64,000 nucleotides of DNA from Rhizobium sp. Q54 (GCA_945871425.1 CAMBVS010000003.1:1-64000); one strand, 5' to 3'; shown: positions 46,138-55,222, counted from the first letter of the stretch. Notes: generated from the letters alone by a model not told the origin. Program-made: numbers and translations.

Positions 46138-47664
46138 ATGGCTTGCGTGATCGGCCTCGACATCGGCACCACCTCGACCATCGGCATTCTGCTTCGCCTG
46201 CCCGACAAGGTACTCGCGGTCGCAACCCGTCCGGTGACGCTGACCTCGCGGCATGCCGGCTGGGCCGAGGAGGATCCGGAGGAGTGGTGGCGGAACGTCT
46301 GCGACGTCGTTCCGGAGCTTATGGCGACATCCGGGGTCGCTCCGTCGGAACTCGTCGGCGTCGGCGTTACCGGCATGCTGCCGGCGATCGTCCTGCTGGA
46401 CTCGGACGACAGGATTCTCCGCCCGAGCATCCAGCAAAGCGACGCCCGCTGCGTCGCCGAGGTCGAGGAACTGAAAGCCGAGGTCGACGAGTCGGCCTTT
46501 CTTCGTCGCACCGGCAACGGCGTCAACCAGCAGATCGTTGCCTCGCGGCTGCGCTGGGTCGAGCGTCACGAGCCCGCCGTCTTCCGGCGCATCGCCACCG
46601 TGTTCGGCTCCTACGACTATGTGAACTGGCGACTCACGGGGCGGAAGGCGATCGAGCAGAACTGGGCGCTGGAGGCGGGGTTCGTCGACCTCGCCGATCA
46701 CGCGCTCGCCGATGACCTGATCGGCCTCGCCCATGTGCCGCGCACGGCGGTGCCGCCGAAGTCGATCTCGCACAAGATCCTCGGGCAGGTGAGCGCGGGC
46801 GCGGCGGCGGCGACCGGCCTGCCCGCCGGATTGCCGGTGGTGGGAGGGGCGGCGGATCACATCGCCTCGGCCCTGGCGGCAGGCCTGCTGGCGCCGGGCG
46901 ACGTGCTGCTCAAGTTCGGAGGTTCAGGCGACATCATCGTCGCGGCACCGACGCCGGTGCCCGATCCAAGGCTCTATCTCGATTACCACCTGGTGCCCGG
47001 CCTGTTCGCGCCGAATGGCTGCATGGCCTCGGCCGGATCGACCCTCAACTGGTTTGCGCACTCGATCGCCGGCGGCTTCGCCGAGCCCGCACGAGGGCAG
47101 GGGCTCTCGGTCCATGCCTGGCTCGACCGCCTCGCCGCCGAGATCCCGCCCGGCTGCGACGGAGTCCGCGCGCTCCCGTATTTCCTGGGCGAGAAGACGC
47201 CGATTCACGATCCGCGCGCCCGCGGCACCTTCACCGGCCTCAGCCTCAACCACGGCATCCCGCACATGTGGCGGGCGCTGCTGGAGGGCATCGCCTATGC
47301 CTTCCGCCACCATCTCGATGTGATGGCCGAGCTGGGATATCCGGCAACCCGCTTCCTCGCCTCCGACGGCGGCTCCCGGAGCCGGGTGTGGATGCAGATC
47401 GTCAGCGACGTGCTGCAGCGGCCGGTGCAGCTCCTGGTGAACCATCACGGCTCCTGCCTCGGCGCCGCCTGGGTTGCCGCCATCGGCACCGGGCAGGGGG
47501 TCTCCTGGGGCGACATCGCAAAGGTCGTCGGCCAGGGCGAGCGGATACGTCCGGATCCGACGAGAGCCGCCGCCTGCGACGCCGGCTATGCCGCGTTCCG
47601 GGATCTCTACGCCTCGCTGAAGCCGCACTTCCACCGCCCTGACCCGCTGCCACTCCTTCGTTGA
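46138..47664 (+). CDS. FGGY-family carbohydrate kinase (xylulokinase-like)
   Basis: The 508-residue cytoplasmic kinase has the N-terminal phosphate loop VIGLDIGTTST, a VVGGAADHIASALAAG region and a C-terminal ATP-binding segment FLASDGGSRSRVWMQIVSDV of the FGGY family. It phosphorylates a sugar or polyol; the length is right for xylulo- or related kinases. Co-transcribed with the BtpA-like protein and directly followed by the sugar ABC transporter operon. Substrate not identified. Confidence 0.9.
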   Translation: MACVIGLDIGTTSTIGILLRLPDKVLAVATRPVTLTSRHAGWAEEDPEEWWRNVCDVVPELMATSGVAPSELVGVGVTGMLPAIVLLDSDDRILRPSIQQSDARCVAEVEELKAEVDESAFLRRTGNGVNQQIVASRLRWVERHEPAVFRRIATVFGSYDYVNWRLTGRKAIEQNWALEAGFVDLADHALADDLIGLAHVPRTAVPPKSISHKILGQVSAGAAAATGLPAGLPVVGGAADHIASALAAGLLAPGDVLLKFGGSGDIIVAAPTPVPDPRLYLDYHLVPGLFAPNGCMASAGSTLNWFAHSIAGGFAEPARGQGLSVHAWLDRLAAEIPPGCDGVRALPYFLGEKTPIHDPRARGTFTGLSLNHGIPHMWRALLEGIAYAFRHHLDVMAELGYPATRFLASDGGSRSRVWMQIVSDVLQRPVQLLVNHHGSCLGAAWVAAIGTGQGVSWGDIAKVVGQGERIRPDPTRAAACDAGYAAFRDLYASLKPHFHRPDPLPLLR

Positions 47665-47681
47665 CCCGCCGATATGGCCGA

Positions 47682-47695
47682 TGTTATCGTTCACA
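47682..47695. promoter_or_regulatory. LacI-type operator, copy near the sugar ABC operon
   Basis: TGTTATCGTTCACA is 13/14 identical to the palindrome TGTTATCGTTAACA at 58614-58627, upstream of the Gfo/LacI operon. It lies 37 bp upstream of the binding-protein start at 47733, in the gap after the kinase gene. The shared near-palindrome suggests a common LacI regulator. Confidence 0.6.
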
Positions 47696-47732
47696 TCAAT
47701 CGCGTGTCGAAATGCAAAATTGGGAGGGTGAG

Positions 47733-49022
47733 ATGCGCTCGAAGGGTCCGATCACGCCGGCTCAGCGCCCGTCGCGGCGCCAGGTTCTCGGAGGCGCGGC
47801 TGCGCTCGGCGCCGTCGGCGCGCTGGGCTTTCCGGCCCCGGCCATCGCCCAGGGCATCTCCGGCGAGATCGCCTTCGCCACCAACGAGTGGACCCTGCCG
47901 CACTCGGGCAAGGTGCTGCGCATGATCACCGAGAACTTCTACAAGAAGCACCCGAACGTGAAGGTGAACGAGATCGCGATCCCGTTCGCCGGCTTCCACG
48001 ACCAGATCCTGACCCAGCTCACCGCCGGCACGCCGCCGGACATGTTCCGCATCGACGATCCCCAGCTCTCGCTCTACATGGAGCGCGGCCACCTGACGCC
48101 GCTCGACGACGCGCTGAAGGCGGCCGGCATCAACCGCGACGACTTCGTCCCGGCCGGCGTCGATGCGCGCCTCAACGGCCAGACCATGGGCATCGTCTAT
48201 CAGACGAATGCGCGCGCGATGTTCTACAACAAGCAGATCCTGGGCGCGGCCGGCATCAGCGAGGCGCCGAAGACTGCGGCCGAGTTCGAGGCGGCGATCG
48301 CCAAGTCGACCTCGCGCGAGAAGGGCCAGTACGGCTACTCCTTCGCCAGCAAACCCGGTGACGTGGTCGGCACCTTCATCACCCTGATGCCGATCGTGCT
48401 CGGCTTCGGCTCGCACTTCACTACGGCGGACGGCAAGCCGAACGCGACCGACCCGAAGGTCGCCGAGGCGATGAATCTCATCAAGCGGATGTGGGACGGC
48501 AACTACGTGCCGCGCGGCCTCGACGGCCCCTCGTCGCTCAAGCTCTGCACCGATGGCAAGGTCGCCATGACCATCAACGGCTCCTTCGTCATGGGGGCCG
48601 CCCAGCCGGAGGTGAAGCCGCTGCTCGGCGTCGCGCCGAGCCCGCTTCCGAGCGGCATCGCCGTCCGCGCCAGCTCCTGGTACGGCGTCGCGGCCAAGGG
48701 CAAGAACAAGGCGGCGGCGACCGCCTGGCTGATGCACATGCTGGCGCCTGAGAGCCAGGCGATCATCGCCGAGGTCGAGCGCATCGTGCCGGCGCTGCCC
48801 AAGCACATCCCGGAGACGGTCTACGCCGACACGCCGTGGTTCCGCACCATCGTCGCCGGCGCCTCGAAGAGCGTCTCCTACGTCCCGCCCGGCCTGGGCT
48901 CGAAGGGCTTCGCCCAGGTCAAGACCATCGCCGACCAGATCGAGAGCGTGCTCTACCGCTCGACGCCGGTGCCGCAGGCGATGGCGGCCCTGCAGCGCGA
49001 GCTCGAGACCAACCTGCGTTGA
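47733..49022 (+). CDS. Sugar ABC transporter substrate-binding protein (family 1, Tat signal)
   Basis: The 429-residue protein starts at ATG 47733 behind GGGAGGGTGAG. Residues 10-38 form a twin-arginine signal (PSRRQVLGGAAALGAVGALG, cleavage near AIAQ). The mature protein is a family-1 sugar-binding protein with VNEIAIPFAGFHDQILTQLT and a FAMTINGSF-type segment (KVAMTINGSFVMGAAQPEV). Tat export of a sugar-binding protein is less common than Sec export. First gene of a transporter set with two permeases; a LacI-type operator precedes it. Confidence 0.9.
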   Translation: MRSKGPITPAQRPSRRQVLGGAAALGAVGALGFPAPAIAQGISGEIAFATNEWTLPHSGKVLRMITENFYKKHPNVKVNEIAIPFAGFHDQILTQLTAGTPPDMFRIDDPQLSLYMERGHLTPLDDALKAAGINRDDFVPAGVDARLNGQTMGIVYQTNARAMFYNKQILGAAGISEAPKTAAEFEAAIAKSTSREKGQYGYSFASKPGDVVGTFITLMPIVLGFGSHFTTADGKPNATDPKVAEAMNLIKRMWDGNYVPRGLDGPSSLKLCTDGKVAMTINGSFVMGAAQPEVKPLLGVAPSPLPSGIAVRASSWYGVAAKGKNKAAATAWLMHMLAPESQAIIAEVERIVPALPKHIPETVYADTPWFRTIVAGASKSVSYVPPGLGSKGFAQVKTIADQIESVLYRSTPVPQAMAALQRELETNLR

Positions 49023-49030
49023 GCCATGCC

Positions 49031-49930
49031 TTGACGACCGCGGCGCCTCCTAGACGGGCGCCGCGGATCGGCACGCTGCCGCTGGTGCTGCTACTCCCCG
49101 TGGTCGTCTGTATCGCCGTCTTCTATGCCGGCCCGATCCTGTTCGCGATCTGGTCGAGCCTACAGCGCGAGGGGACGACGATAGGCGAGAGTGGCTTCGT
49201 CGGCGCCGCGCACTACCTCTCGCTCTTCGGCGACCGGCGTTTCCACAACTCGGCCTTCATCACGCTCGTCTTCACCGTCGGTGTCGTCGCCGCCACCTAC
49301 GCGATCGGTCTCGGCCTCGCCTTGCTGCTGAACCGGGGATTCCTCGGACGCCGGATCGTCGGCGGCCTCCTGATCATCCCCTGGACCATGCCGCTGGTGG
49401 TGGTCGCTGTGGTCTGGGGCTGGCTGCTCGACTACCAGTTCGGCATCCTCAACTACCTGCTCGAGCGCTGGGGCATCATCGACAAGCCGATCGGCTGGCT
49501 GACCGACCCCGACATGGCGCTGTGGAGCGTCGGGGCGGCCAATGTCTGGCGCCTGTTCCCGCTGGCGATGGTGACGCTACTGGCGGCGCTGAAATCGATT
49601 CCGCAGGAACTCTACGAGGCGGCCGAGGTCGACGGTGCCAATCGCCGGCAGTCCTTCCTCTACGTCACTTTGCCCGGCATCCGCTCGACCACGGTTGCAC
49701 TGGTTCTGCTGCTGGCGATCTGGGCCTTCGGGCGCATCTTCACCATCGTCTTCGTCATGGCCGGCGGCGGTCCGGCCGGGGCGACCGAGACCTTGGTGAT
49801 CCAGATCTATCTCGAGGCCTTCCGCTATTTCCGGATGGAGCGCGCCTCGGCGCTCGGCGTCATCACGCTGGTGATCTCCGCGGCTCTGACCCTGGTCTAT
49901 CTGAAGGTGAGCCGTGACCGGACGGCCTGA
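49031..49930 (+). CDS. Sugar ABC transporter permease (MalF/UgpA type)
   Basis: The 299-residue inner-membrane protein has six hydrophobic helices beginning near GTLPLVLLLPVVVCIAVFYA. The EAA loop is ELYEAAEVDGANRRQSFLYV, the signature of CUT1 sugar permeases. The start is uncertain: TTG 49031 gives a full-length N-terminus, the nearest ATG (49026) is out of frame. It overlaps the next permease by 17 nt. Confidence 0.87.
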   Translation: MTTAAPPRRAPRIGTLPLVLLLPVVVCIAVFYAGPILFAIWSSLQREGTTIGESGFVGAAHYLSLFGDRRFHNSAFITLVFTVGVVAATYAIGLGLALLLNRGFLGRRIVGGLLIIPWTMPLVVVAVVWGWLLDYQFGILNYLLERWGIIDKPIGWLTDPDMALWSVGAANVWRLFPLAMVTLLAALKSIPQELYEAAEVDGANRRQSFLYVTLPGIRSTTVALVLLLAIWAFGRIFTIVFVMAGGGPAGATETLVIQIYLEAFRYFRMERASALGVITLVISAALTLVYLKVSRDRTA

Positions 49931-50747
49931 TCTCGCGGCCTGGCGGCGCGGCGCAGCGACGCTGCTGATCGCGCTCGCGCTCCTGTTCCCGTTCTACTGG
50001 ATGCTGATCACGGCGCTGCAGGGGGAGGCGGCGGTGATGGCCTTCCCGCCGCGGCTCTGGCCGCAGGAGGTCAATCTCCCGGCCTTCATCGACGTCTTTC
50101 GGGCGACCAAGGTCGGGCGCTGGCTCCTCAACACCATCGTCGTCGCCGGCGCCGCCACCCTCGTCGTCGTTCCGGTGGCGGCGCTGACCGCCTATGCCTT
50201 GTCGCGGTTCCGCAACCGGGCGGTGTCGATCGCCGCCATTCTCATCGTCGTCACCCAGATGATGCCGCCGGTGCTGCTGCTGGTGCCGTATTTCATCCTG
50301 TTCCGCGAGCTGGGATTGCTCAACGGCCTCGCCGGGCTGATCCTCGCCAACATCGCCTGGACGCTGCCGGTCTCGGCCTGGCTGATGAAGTCGGCCTTCG
50401 ATTCCGTGCCTCTCGAGCTCGAGGAGGCGGCGATGATCGACGGCTGCAGCCGCTTCGGCGCGATCATAAGGGTCGCCGTTCCTCTGGCGGCGCCCGGCAT
50501 CGCGGCGGCCGCCGTCTTCGCCTTCATCTCGGCCTGGGATGAGTACTTCTTCGCCCGCACGCTGATCTCCAACAGCGACCACTGGCTGGTCTCCGTCGGC
50601 TTGGGATCCTTCACCGGCGACTACTCGACCTCCTGGCAGCATGTGATGGCGGTCGCCACCCTCTCGACGCTGCCGCCGGCCATCCTGTTCATCCTGGTGC
50701 AGAAGGCATTCATCGCGAACCTCGCCCAGGGCGGGGTGAAGGGGTAG
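49914..50747 (+). CDS. Sugar ABC transporter permease (MalG/UgpE type)
   Basis: The 277-residue protein starts at GTG 49914. Its ELEEAAMIDGCSRFGAIIRV EAA loop and the early FPFYWMLITALQGEAAVM are typical of the MalG half of CUT1 importers. With 49031-49930 it forms the channel. No ATP-binding gene follows; CUT1 systems often share a general MsmK/UgpC-type ATPase encoded elsewhere. Confidence 0.9.
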   Translation: MTGRPDLAAWRRGAATLLIALALLFPFYWMLITALQGEAAVMAFPPRLWPQEVNLPAFIDVFRATKVGRWLLNTIVVAGAATLVVVPVAALTAYALSRFRNRAVSIAAILIVVTQMMPPVLLLVPYFILFRELGLLNGLAGLILANIAWTLPVSAWLMKSAFDSVPLELEEAAMIDGCSRFGAIIRVAVPLAAPGIAAAAVFAFISAWDEYFFARTLISNSDHWLVSVGLGSFTGDYSTSWQHVMAVATLSTLPPAILFILVQKAFIANLAQGGVKG

Positions 50748-50766
50748 GGCGTGGCGCGCGGTCGTG

Positions 50767-50800
50767 CCCCCTTTCCCGCGCCGAGGCGCTGGAGAGGGGG
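50767..50800. repeat. Intra-operon hairpin, REP-like
   Basis: CCCCCTTTCC (50767-50776) and GGAGAGGGGG (50791-50800) pair at 9 of 10 positions around an inner GCGCC/GGCGC stem, giving a long imperfect hairpin. It lies between the MalG-type permease stop and the SDR start at 50826. It could separate expression of transporter and enzymes or protect the upstream mRNA end. Confidence 0.5.
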
Positions 50801-50825
50801 AATGAATTCTGAACGGGAGACGGAC

Positions 50826-51587
50826 ATGGACTTCGGCTATTCCGGCAAACTCGCGGTGGTCACCGGCGGCGGCAAGGGGATCGGGCGCGCGATCGCCGAG
50901 AGCCTGGCGGAAGAGGGGGCGGTGGTCGCGGTCACCGATGTCGGCCTCGACCTCGCCGCCGACGCTGCGGAGGCGATCGCCGCCAAGGGCCTCAAGGCCT
51001 TCCCCTACCGGCTCGACGTCACCTCGAGAGCCTCCGTGCGCGAGACCTTCGCCCGCATCGCCGCCGAGCGCGGGCCGGTCGAGATCCTGGTCAACAACGC
51101 CGGCATCGTCAGGAAGCAGCCGACCGCGACGCTGACCGACGAGGAGTTCGACCTGGTCGACCGCGTCAACTTCCGGGGCGCGCTCTATTGCTGCCAGGAG
51201 GTGATGGAGGCGATGAAGGCGCGGCGCTCGGGGCGCATCGTCAACGTGATCTCGCTGGTGGTGAAGCTGATCGGCCGCACGGACGTGCTCTCCTACGCCG
51301 CGTCCAAGGCGTCGCTGGGAGCGATGACGCGGATGCTGGCCAAGGAGCTGGGCGAGCACGGCATCACCGTCAACGGCGTGCTGCCGGGCTCGATCGCCGT
51401 CACCGACTTCAACGATTCCGTCGGCGTCTCGAAGGACGTCAAGCTGCTGCCCGGCATGAGCGTGCCGGCCGGCCGCCGCGGCACGCCCGAGGATATCGGC
51501 CCGGTCGTCGCCTTTCTCTGCTCGCGGCAGGCCGGATACGTCACCGGCGAGTTCGTGAACGTCAATGGCGGCCTGTTCATGGACTGA
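50826..51587 (+). CDS. SDR-family NAD(P)-dependent oxidoreductase
   Basis: The 253-residue enzyme has the SDR cofactor motif GGGKGIG at 14-20, NNAG at 90-93 and the catalytic S143, Y157 and K161 (YAASK). The ATG at 50826 has GGGAGA upstream; an earlier in-frame ATG at 50802 is possible. Cytoplasmic. In the rhamnose-like regulon it would suit an L-rhamnose 1-dehydrogenase or a 2-keto-3-deoxyrhamnonate dehydrogenase. Both are SDRs in the non-phosphorylative pathway; the choice is not decided by sequence. Confidence 0.9.
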   Translation: MDFGYSGKLAVVTGGGKGIGRAIAESLAEEGAVVAVTDVGLDLAADAAEAIAAKGLKAFPYRLDVTSRASVRETFARIAAERGPVEILVNNAGIVRKQPTATLTDEEFDLVDRVNFRGALYCCQEVMEAMKARRSGRIVNVISLVVKLIGRTDVLSYAASKASLGAMTRMLAKELGEHGITVNGVLPGSIAVTDFNDSVGVSKDVKLLPGMSVPAGRRGTPEDIGPVVAFLCSRQAGYVTGEFVNVNGGLFMD

Positions 51588-51644
51588 CGGCGGCGGCGCG
51601 ACGGTATAGCATCATCTCGATCCCACCTGACCCCAGAGGACCGC

Positions 51645-52943
51645 ATGCCGGGCGACGCGAGAACAGCTCAGGCCTCTCTTCTCGAGCGGGCCGAGAAATC
51701 CATTCCGGGCGCAGCGCTCGGCGTCTTCAGCCTGCCCGAGAAGCAGCGCATCGTCATCGAGAGCGGGCAGGGCTCGACGGTCGTCGACGCCAACGGCAAG
51801 ACCTATGTCGACTATCTGCTCTCCAGCGGCCCGCTGATCCTGGGCCACGCGCATCCGGAGATCGTCGCCGCCGTGCAGAAGCAGGCGGCGCTGGGATCGA
51901 CCTATTATGCGTTGAACCGGCCGGCGATCGAGCTGGCCGAGCTGATCGTCGATGCCGTGCCCTGCGCCGAGGCGCTTCGCTACCAGTCCACCGGCTCCGA
52001 GGCGACCTTCGCCGCGCTCCGGCTTGCGCGTGCCGCCACGGGCCGCAAGCTGGTGCTGAAATTCGAGGGTTCCTTCCACGGTAGCCACGACGTCGCGCAG
52101 ATGACGACCGCCCGCATGATGGGGCGGAACTCGGATGAGACCGTCGCCGAGTCCGCCGGCTTGGCGGAGCTGCTGGCCGGGGAGGTCCTTATCGTGCCCT
52201 TCAACGATCTCGAAGCGGTCGCTGATGTGGTGGCACGGCGGGGCGCCGAGATTGCGGCCATCATCGTCGAGCCGCTGCAGCGCGTGCTGCGCCCGGCGCC
52301 CGGATTCCTCGAGGGCTTGCGGGATCTGTCGACCCGGCACGGCATCGTGCTCGTCTTCGACGAGGTCGTCACCGGCTTCCGGCTGGCCTGGGGCGGTGCG
52401 CAGGAACTTTATGGCGTCGAGCCGGATCTGGCCTGCTACGCCAAGGCGATCGGCGGCGGGTATCCGATTTCGGCGATCGCCGGCCGGCGCGACATCCTGG
52501 AGCTCGCCGACAAGCGCCGGTCTGGCTCGGAGACCTATTCCTATCTCGGCGGTACCCTGACCGGGAATCCGATCTCCGCGGCGGCGGGGCTCGCCTGTCT
52601 GAACGTGCTGCGGCGACCCGGAACCTATGAGCGGCTCCGGGCGCTGGGCGATCGCCTGCGCGACGGCCTGGAGCAGGCCGGCCGGCAGGCCGGCGTGCCG
52701 GTGCAGGCGCTCGGCGAGGGGCCCGTCCTGTCTCCGCTGATTTCAGAGAACCGGAGCATCCGGACGGCGAGGGATCTCGACACCGTGAACAAGAAGATGA
52801 TGGTCGCATGGGCCCATGAGATGATCGATCGCGGCGTCCTGCTGACGCCTGGCGGCAAGATGTATATCTCGCTCGTCCATTCGGATGAGGACATCGAGCG
52901 GACGATCCGCGCCGCGCATGAGTCCTTCCGCGCCGTGCGGTGA
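51645..52943 (+). CDS. Class III aminotransferase (glutamate-1-semialdehyde aminomutase-like)
   Basis: The 432-residue PLP enzyme has the fold-type I class III layout: SGPLILGHAHPEIVAAV near 60-78, STGSEATFAALRLAR (115-129), FDEVVTGFR with D239, and the PLP lysine K267 in CYAKAIGGGYP. It resembles HemL-type enzymes but lies in a sugar operon, so it is probably a catabolic aminotransferase rather than haem biosynthetic. It overlaps the rhamnose mutarotase gene by 4 nt. Confidence 0.88.
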   Translation: MPGDARTAQASLLERAEKSIPGAALGVFSLPEKQRIVIESGQGSTVVDANGKTYVDYLLSSGPLILGHAHPEIVAAVQKQAALGSTYYALNRPAIELAELIVDAVPCAEALRYQSTGSEATFAALRLARAATGRKLVLKFEGSFHGSHDVAQMTTARMMGRNSDETVAESAGLAELLAGEVLIVPFNDLEAVADVVARRGAEIAAIIVEPLQRVLRPAPGFLEGLRDLSTRHGIVLVFDEVVTGFRLAWGGAQELYGVEPDLACYAKAIGGGYPISAIAGRRDILELADKRRSGSETYSYLGGTLTGNPISAAAGLACLNVLRRPGTYERLRALGDRLRDGLEQAGRQAGVPVQALGEGPVLSPLISENRSIRTARDLDTVNKKMMVAWAHEMIDRGVLLTPGGKMYISLVHSDEDIERTIRAAHESFRAVR

Positions 52944-53293
52944 CGACATGGCCCGACAGCTTCGAGACGTTGAGCTTCGCGCTTCACCTGAAGCCCGGCT
53001 GCGAGGCCGAGTATCGCCGCCGCCACGACGCGCTCTGGCCGGAGATGCGGGACCTGCTCCTCTCCCGCGGCATCGTCCACTACGAGATCAGCCTGCACCC
53101 CGAAACCAGCCTCCTGTTCGCCGTCATCGTGCGCCGCAAGGACCACACCATGGACGGCATGACAGATCATCCGGTGGCGCAGCGCTGGCGGGCGCACATG
53201 GCGGACATCCTGGAAACGACGACGGGGATCGTGCCGAAGGTCGACCCGCTGACGCGGCTTTTCCGGCTGTCGGCGACCGAGGTGCAGGACTAG
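52940..53293 (+). CDS. rhaM: L-rhamnose mutarotase (RhaM family)
   Basis: The 117-residue protein matches RhaM (DUF718): EYRRRHDALWPEMRDLLLSR with the catalytic His H29, HYEISLHPETSLLFAV and a QRWRAHMADIL segment. It interconverts alpha and beta anomers of L-rhamnose. It begins at GTG 52940 overlapping the aminotransferase stop, and ends the plus-strand operon. Its presence is the strongest evidence that the transporter operon is for rhamnose or a close relative. Confidence 0.88.
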   Translation: MTTWPDSFETLSFALHLKPGCEAEYRRRHDALWPEMRDLLLSRGIVHYEISLHPETSLLFAVIVRRKDHTMDGMTDHPVAQRWRAHMADILETTTGIVPKVDPLTRLFRLSATEVQD

Positions 53294-53341
53294 CCGCTCG
53301 AACGTGTTCCGTTCAGGCGTGAGCCATCCGTGTCGTGCTCT

Positions 53342-53359
53342 CCCGCGCGTCGGCGCGGG
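53342..53359. terminator. Weak hairpin between convergent genes
   Basis: CCCGCGC (53342-53348) and GCGCGGG (53353-53359) form a 7-bp stem with a 4-nt loop. It lies between rhaM and the convergent PilZ gene. No T-run follows, so a terminator is only plausible. Confidence 0.35.
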
Positions 53360-53383
53360 GGAGGAGGCTCGAGGCGGTTCCTC

Positions 53384-53830
53384 TTAGGCGGAACGCGCTC
53401 CAGGTGGCGGGGCGGCGGCTGCTCCGCTCTGCGGATACTTGCCGAGGAAGGCCTTCAGGAAGGCCTCGGCGTCGGGCCGCAGATTGAAGAAGAAGGCGGC
53501 GAGCCCATCGTTCCCGCGCCGCGCGACGCAGGCATGGGCAGGGAACGCCACCCTGTGGTCGTCATCGGGAAAGACCAGGGTCACACGGACTGCCTGGCCT
53601 ACGGTCAGCGGGCCGGCATAGGGCTGGAGCCGAAATCCGCTGGTGCTGACGTCGGCGACCGGCAGCTCCTTGTCGATGGGACCGGGCCGAAGCGCGATGG
53701 CGAAGAACCAGCGCTTCCCCGCCTCCTCGCCCTCGAGGCGGATATGCGCGCCGGTTCCCTCGATGCGCGGCGAGGTCCGGCGCTCTGCGCCGACGAGGTC
53801 TCGTTCGGGCTCGGCTGACATGGCACGCAT
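53384..53830 (-). CDS. PilZ-domain protein
   Basis: The 148-residue cytoplasmic protein has the c-di-GMP-binding motifs of PilZ domains: the RRTSPRI arginine motif near residue 20 and DVSTSGFRL ((D/N)xSxxG) near 60. ATG 53830 is preferred on ribosome-binding grounds (GAGAGAGGG), with 53821 as an alternative. No other c-di-GMP protein is adjacent. Probably a stand-alone effector in motility or envelope control. Confidence 0.85.
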   Translation of the reverse strand: MRAMSAEPERDLVGAERRTSPRIEGTGAHIRLEGEEAGKRWFFAIALRPGPIDKELPVADVSTSGFRLQPYAGPLTVGQAVRVTLVFPDDDHRVAFPAHACVARRGNDGLAAFFFNLRPDAEAFLKAFLGKYPQSGAAAAPPPGARSA

Positions 53831-54019
53831 ATCCCTCTCTCCGCCGGTGACGGCAGCGTCTCGAGGCGCCATGAGAAGTCGAAAGGCGTTAAGGTCCGAT
53901 TAATTGGGGGCGTCGGTGCATGCTTGCGGAGGTTGATTTGAACCCTCCCTGCCAGTTGAAGTAGATTGCACCGATCGGCTTCCAGATCTCAGCCCGGATG
54001 AAGGGCCTCCTCAGATGTC

Positions 54020-55222
54020 ATGGCTACCGTGATCCGTCCGATGCCGCGTGGTCGTTTCAGGAAGGCAGCGTTGCTGGCCGGCGCGTGGCTGGCGCTCGCG
54101 GTGATTTGCCTCGGCCGCCCGGCCTTCGCCCAGTTCGACAATCATCCGCCGCCGCGCTTCGATCCGCCGATCAAGACGGACCTGCTGCCGAATTTCTGGG
54201 GCACGCGCCTGCCGATCCCCGATTGGGCGGACGAGGATACGATCGCTACGTTCTGGCTGAGCAAGGTGAAGTTCGGCCCCAGAGAAGACCTGCTGCTGAC
54301 CGTTATTTTCAATGCGAAGCTGGATTCAGAAAGTTCAATCAGGCTCGGTGGCACCTATCAAGTAGGCGACACGTACTACCAAAGCGTCCGCCTGTCCGAT
54401 GGTCGAGTGATTGCGCTAACCAAATCAAAGTTCGTTACGCCCGATCGTCCGCATTCGGTCCTGCAGGACTATCGCACTAGCCCTTATCAGGAAGTGCCGA
54501 CACGTTTCGAGCGTGCGAGAAACGGTGGACAAGAACCTTCACCTACGTCGATCCTCTTCAAGTACGAAAATCTGAAGTGGCATACGGCCAGGTTCATCAA
54601 GGAGTACTTTGAGCCGCGGGAAATCGCCCTTGCTCCCGCTCCGTCACGGACGGACTGTTTTAACTACCGGTTCGTCTTCCGCGAGTATTCGCTCGCAGGA
54701 ACGTTGCATTCCGAGCGAATGCTGTTGGACGCTAGGCGGGAAGCGCGTCGACGCGATATCCCGGTGCAGCGATTCAATCCGCCCCTTCAGGCTTGCATCT
54801 TAGGTGGGACGTGGCCGAGCGTTGCGCGCGAGGATGCAGAGGGACGACCATATGTCCGCGTGCGTGGACGCGCGATCACCGGCGAATTTGTCGATCTCGA
54901 GGACGGAAGCTTCCTACTCGTGCCTCCGAAGGACTCCGATCTGTACGAGCGAGAAGGCTATGCCGAGGTTATTCGATTCCACGGCTCTCTCGAATCTCCC
55001 TACCTTGCGCACAATGGCAGCCGACTAAGGCTGATCGAGTTCAGCAAGATCGAGAGTCTTCTCGCTCAGGATGGCAACCTCAAATTCGAACTCGACTCTT
55101 ACCAGTGGAACACTGATCGACGCAGTCCGCCACCGTCAGTTCCGAGAGGGGCCCTTCTCTACGAGTATATCGATCAGAAGATCGTCGAGGCGATGGAACG
55201 CAGATATGGGGTCGGCAGGTAG
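54020..55222 (+). CDS. Exported protein of unknown function
   Basis: The 400-residue protein has an N-terminal signal peptide (RFRKAALLAGAWLALAVICL, cleavage near AFAQ, about residue 38). The remainder has no motif I recognise; it looks soluble, mixed alpha/beta, with only two mature cysteines. Much of the gene after about 54300 is visibly lower in GC than its neighbours, which suggests acquired or fast-evolving DNA. It has no obvious operon partner. An alternative start at 54041 would trim seven residues. Confidence 0.75.
   Translation: MATVIRPMPRGRFRKAALLAGAWLALAVICLGRPAFAQFDNHPPPRFDPPIKTDLLPNFWGTRLPIPDWADEDTIATFWLSKVKFGPREDLLLTVIFNAKLDSESSIRLGGTYQVGDTYYQSVRLSDGRVIALTKSKFVTPDRPHSVLQDYRTSPYQEVPTRFERARNGGQEPSPTSILFKYENLKWHTARFIKEYFEPREIALAPAPSRTDCFNYRFVFREYSLAGTLHSERMLLDARREARRRDIPVQRFNPPLQACILGGTWPSVAREDAEGRPYVRVRGRAITGEFVDLEDGSFLLVPPKDSDLYEREGYAEVIRFHGSLESPYLAHNGSRLRLIEFSKIESLLAQDGNLKFELDSYQWNTDRRSPPPSVPRGALLYEYIDQKIVEAMERRYGVGR

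Noticed and set aside
51645-52943. Assignment of the class III aminotransferase as hemL
   Set aside because: It resembles HemL in fold motifs, but overlap with rhaM and the sugar operon context argue for a catabolic role, so no symbol was given.
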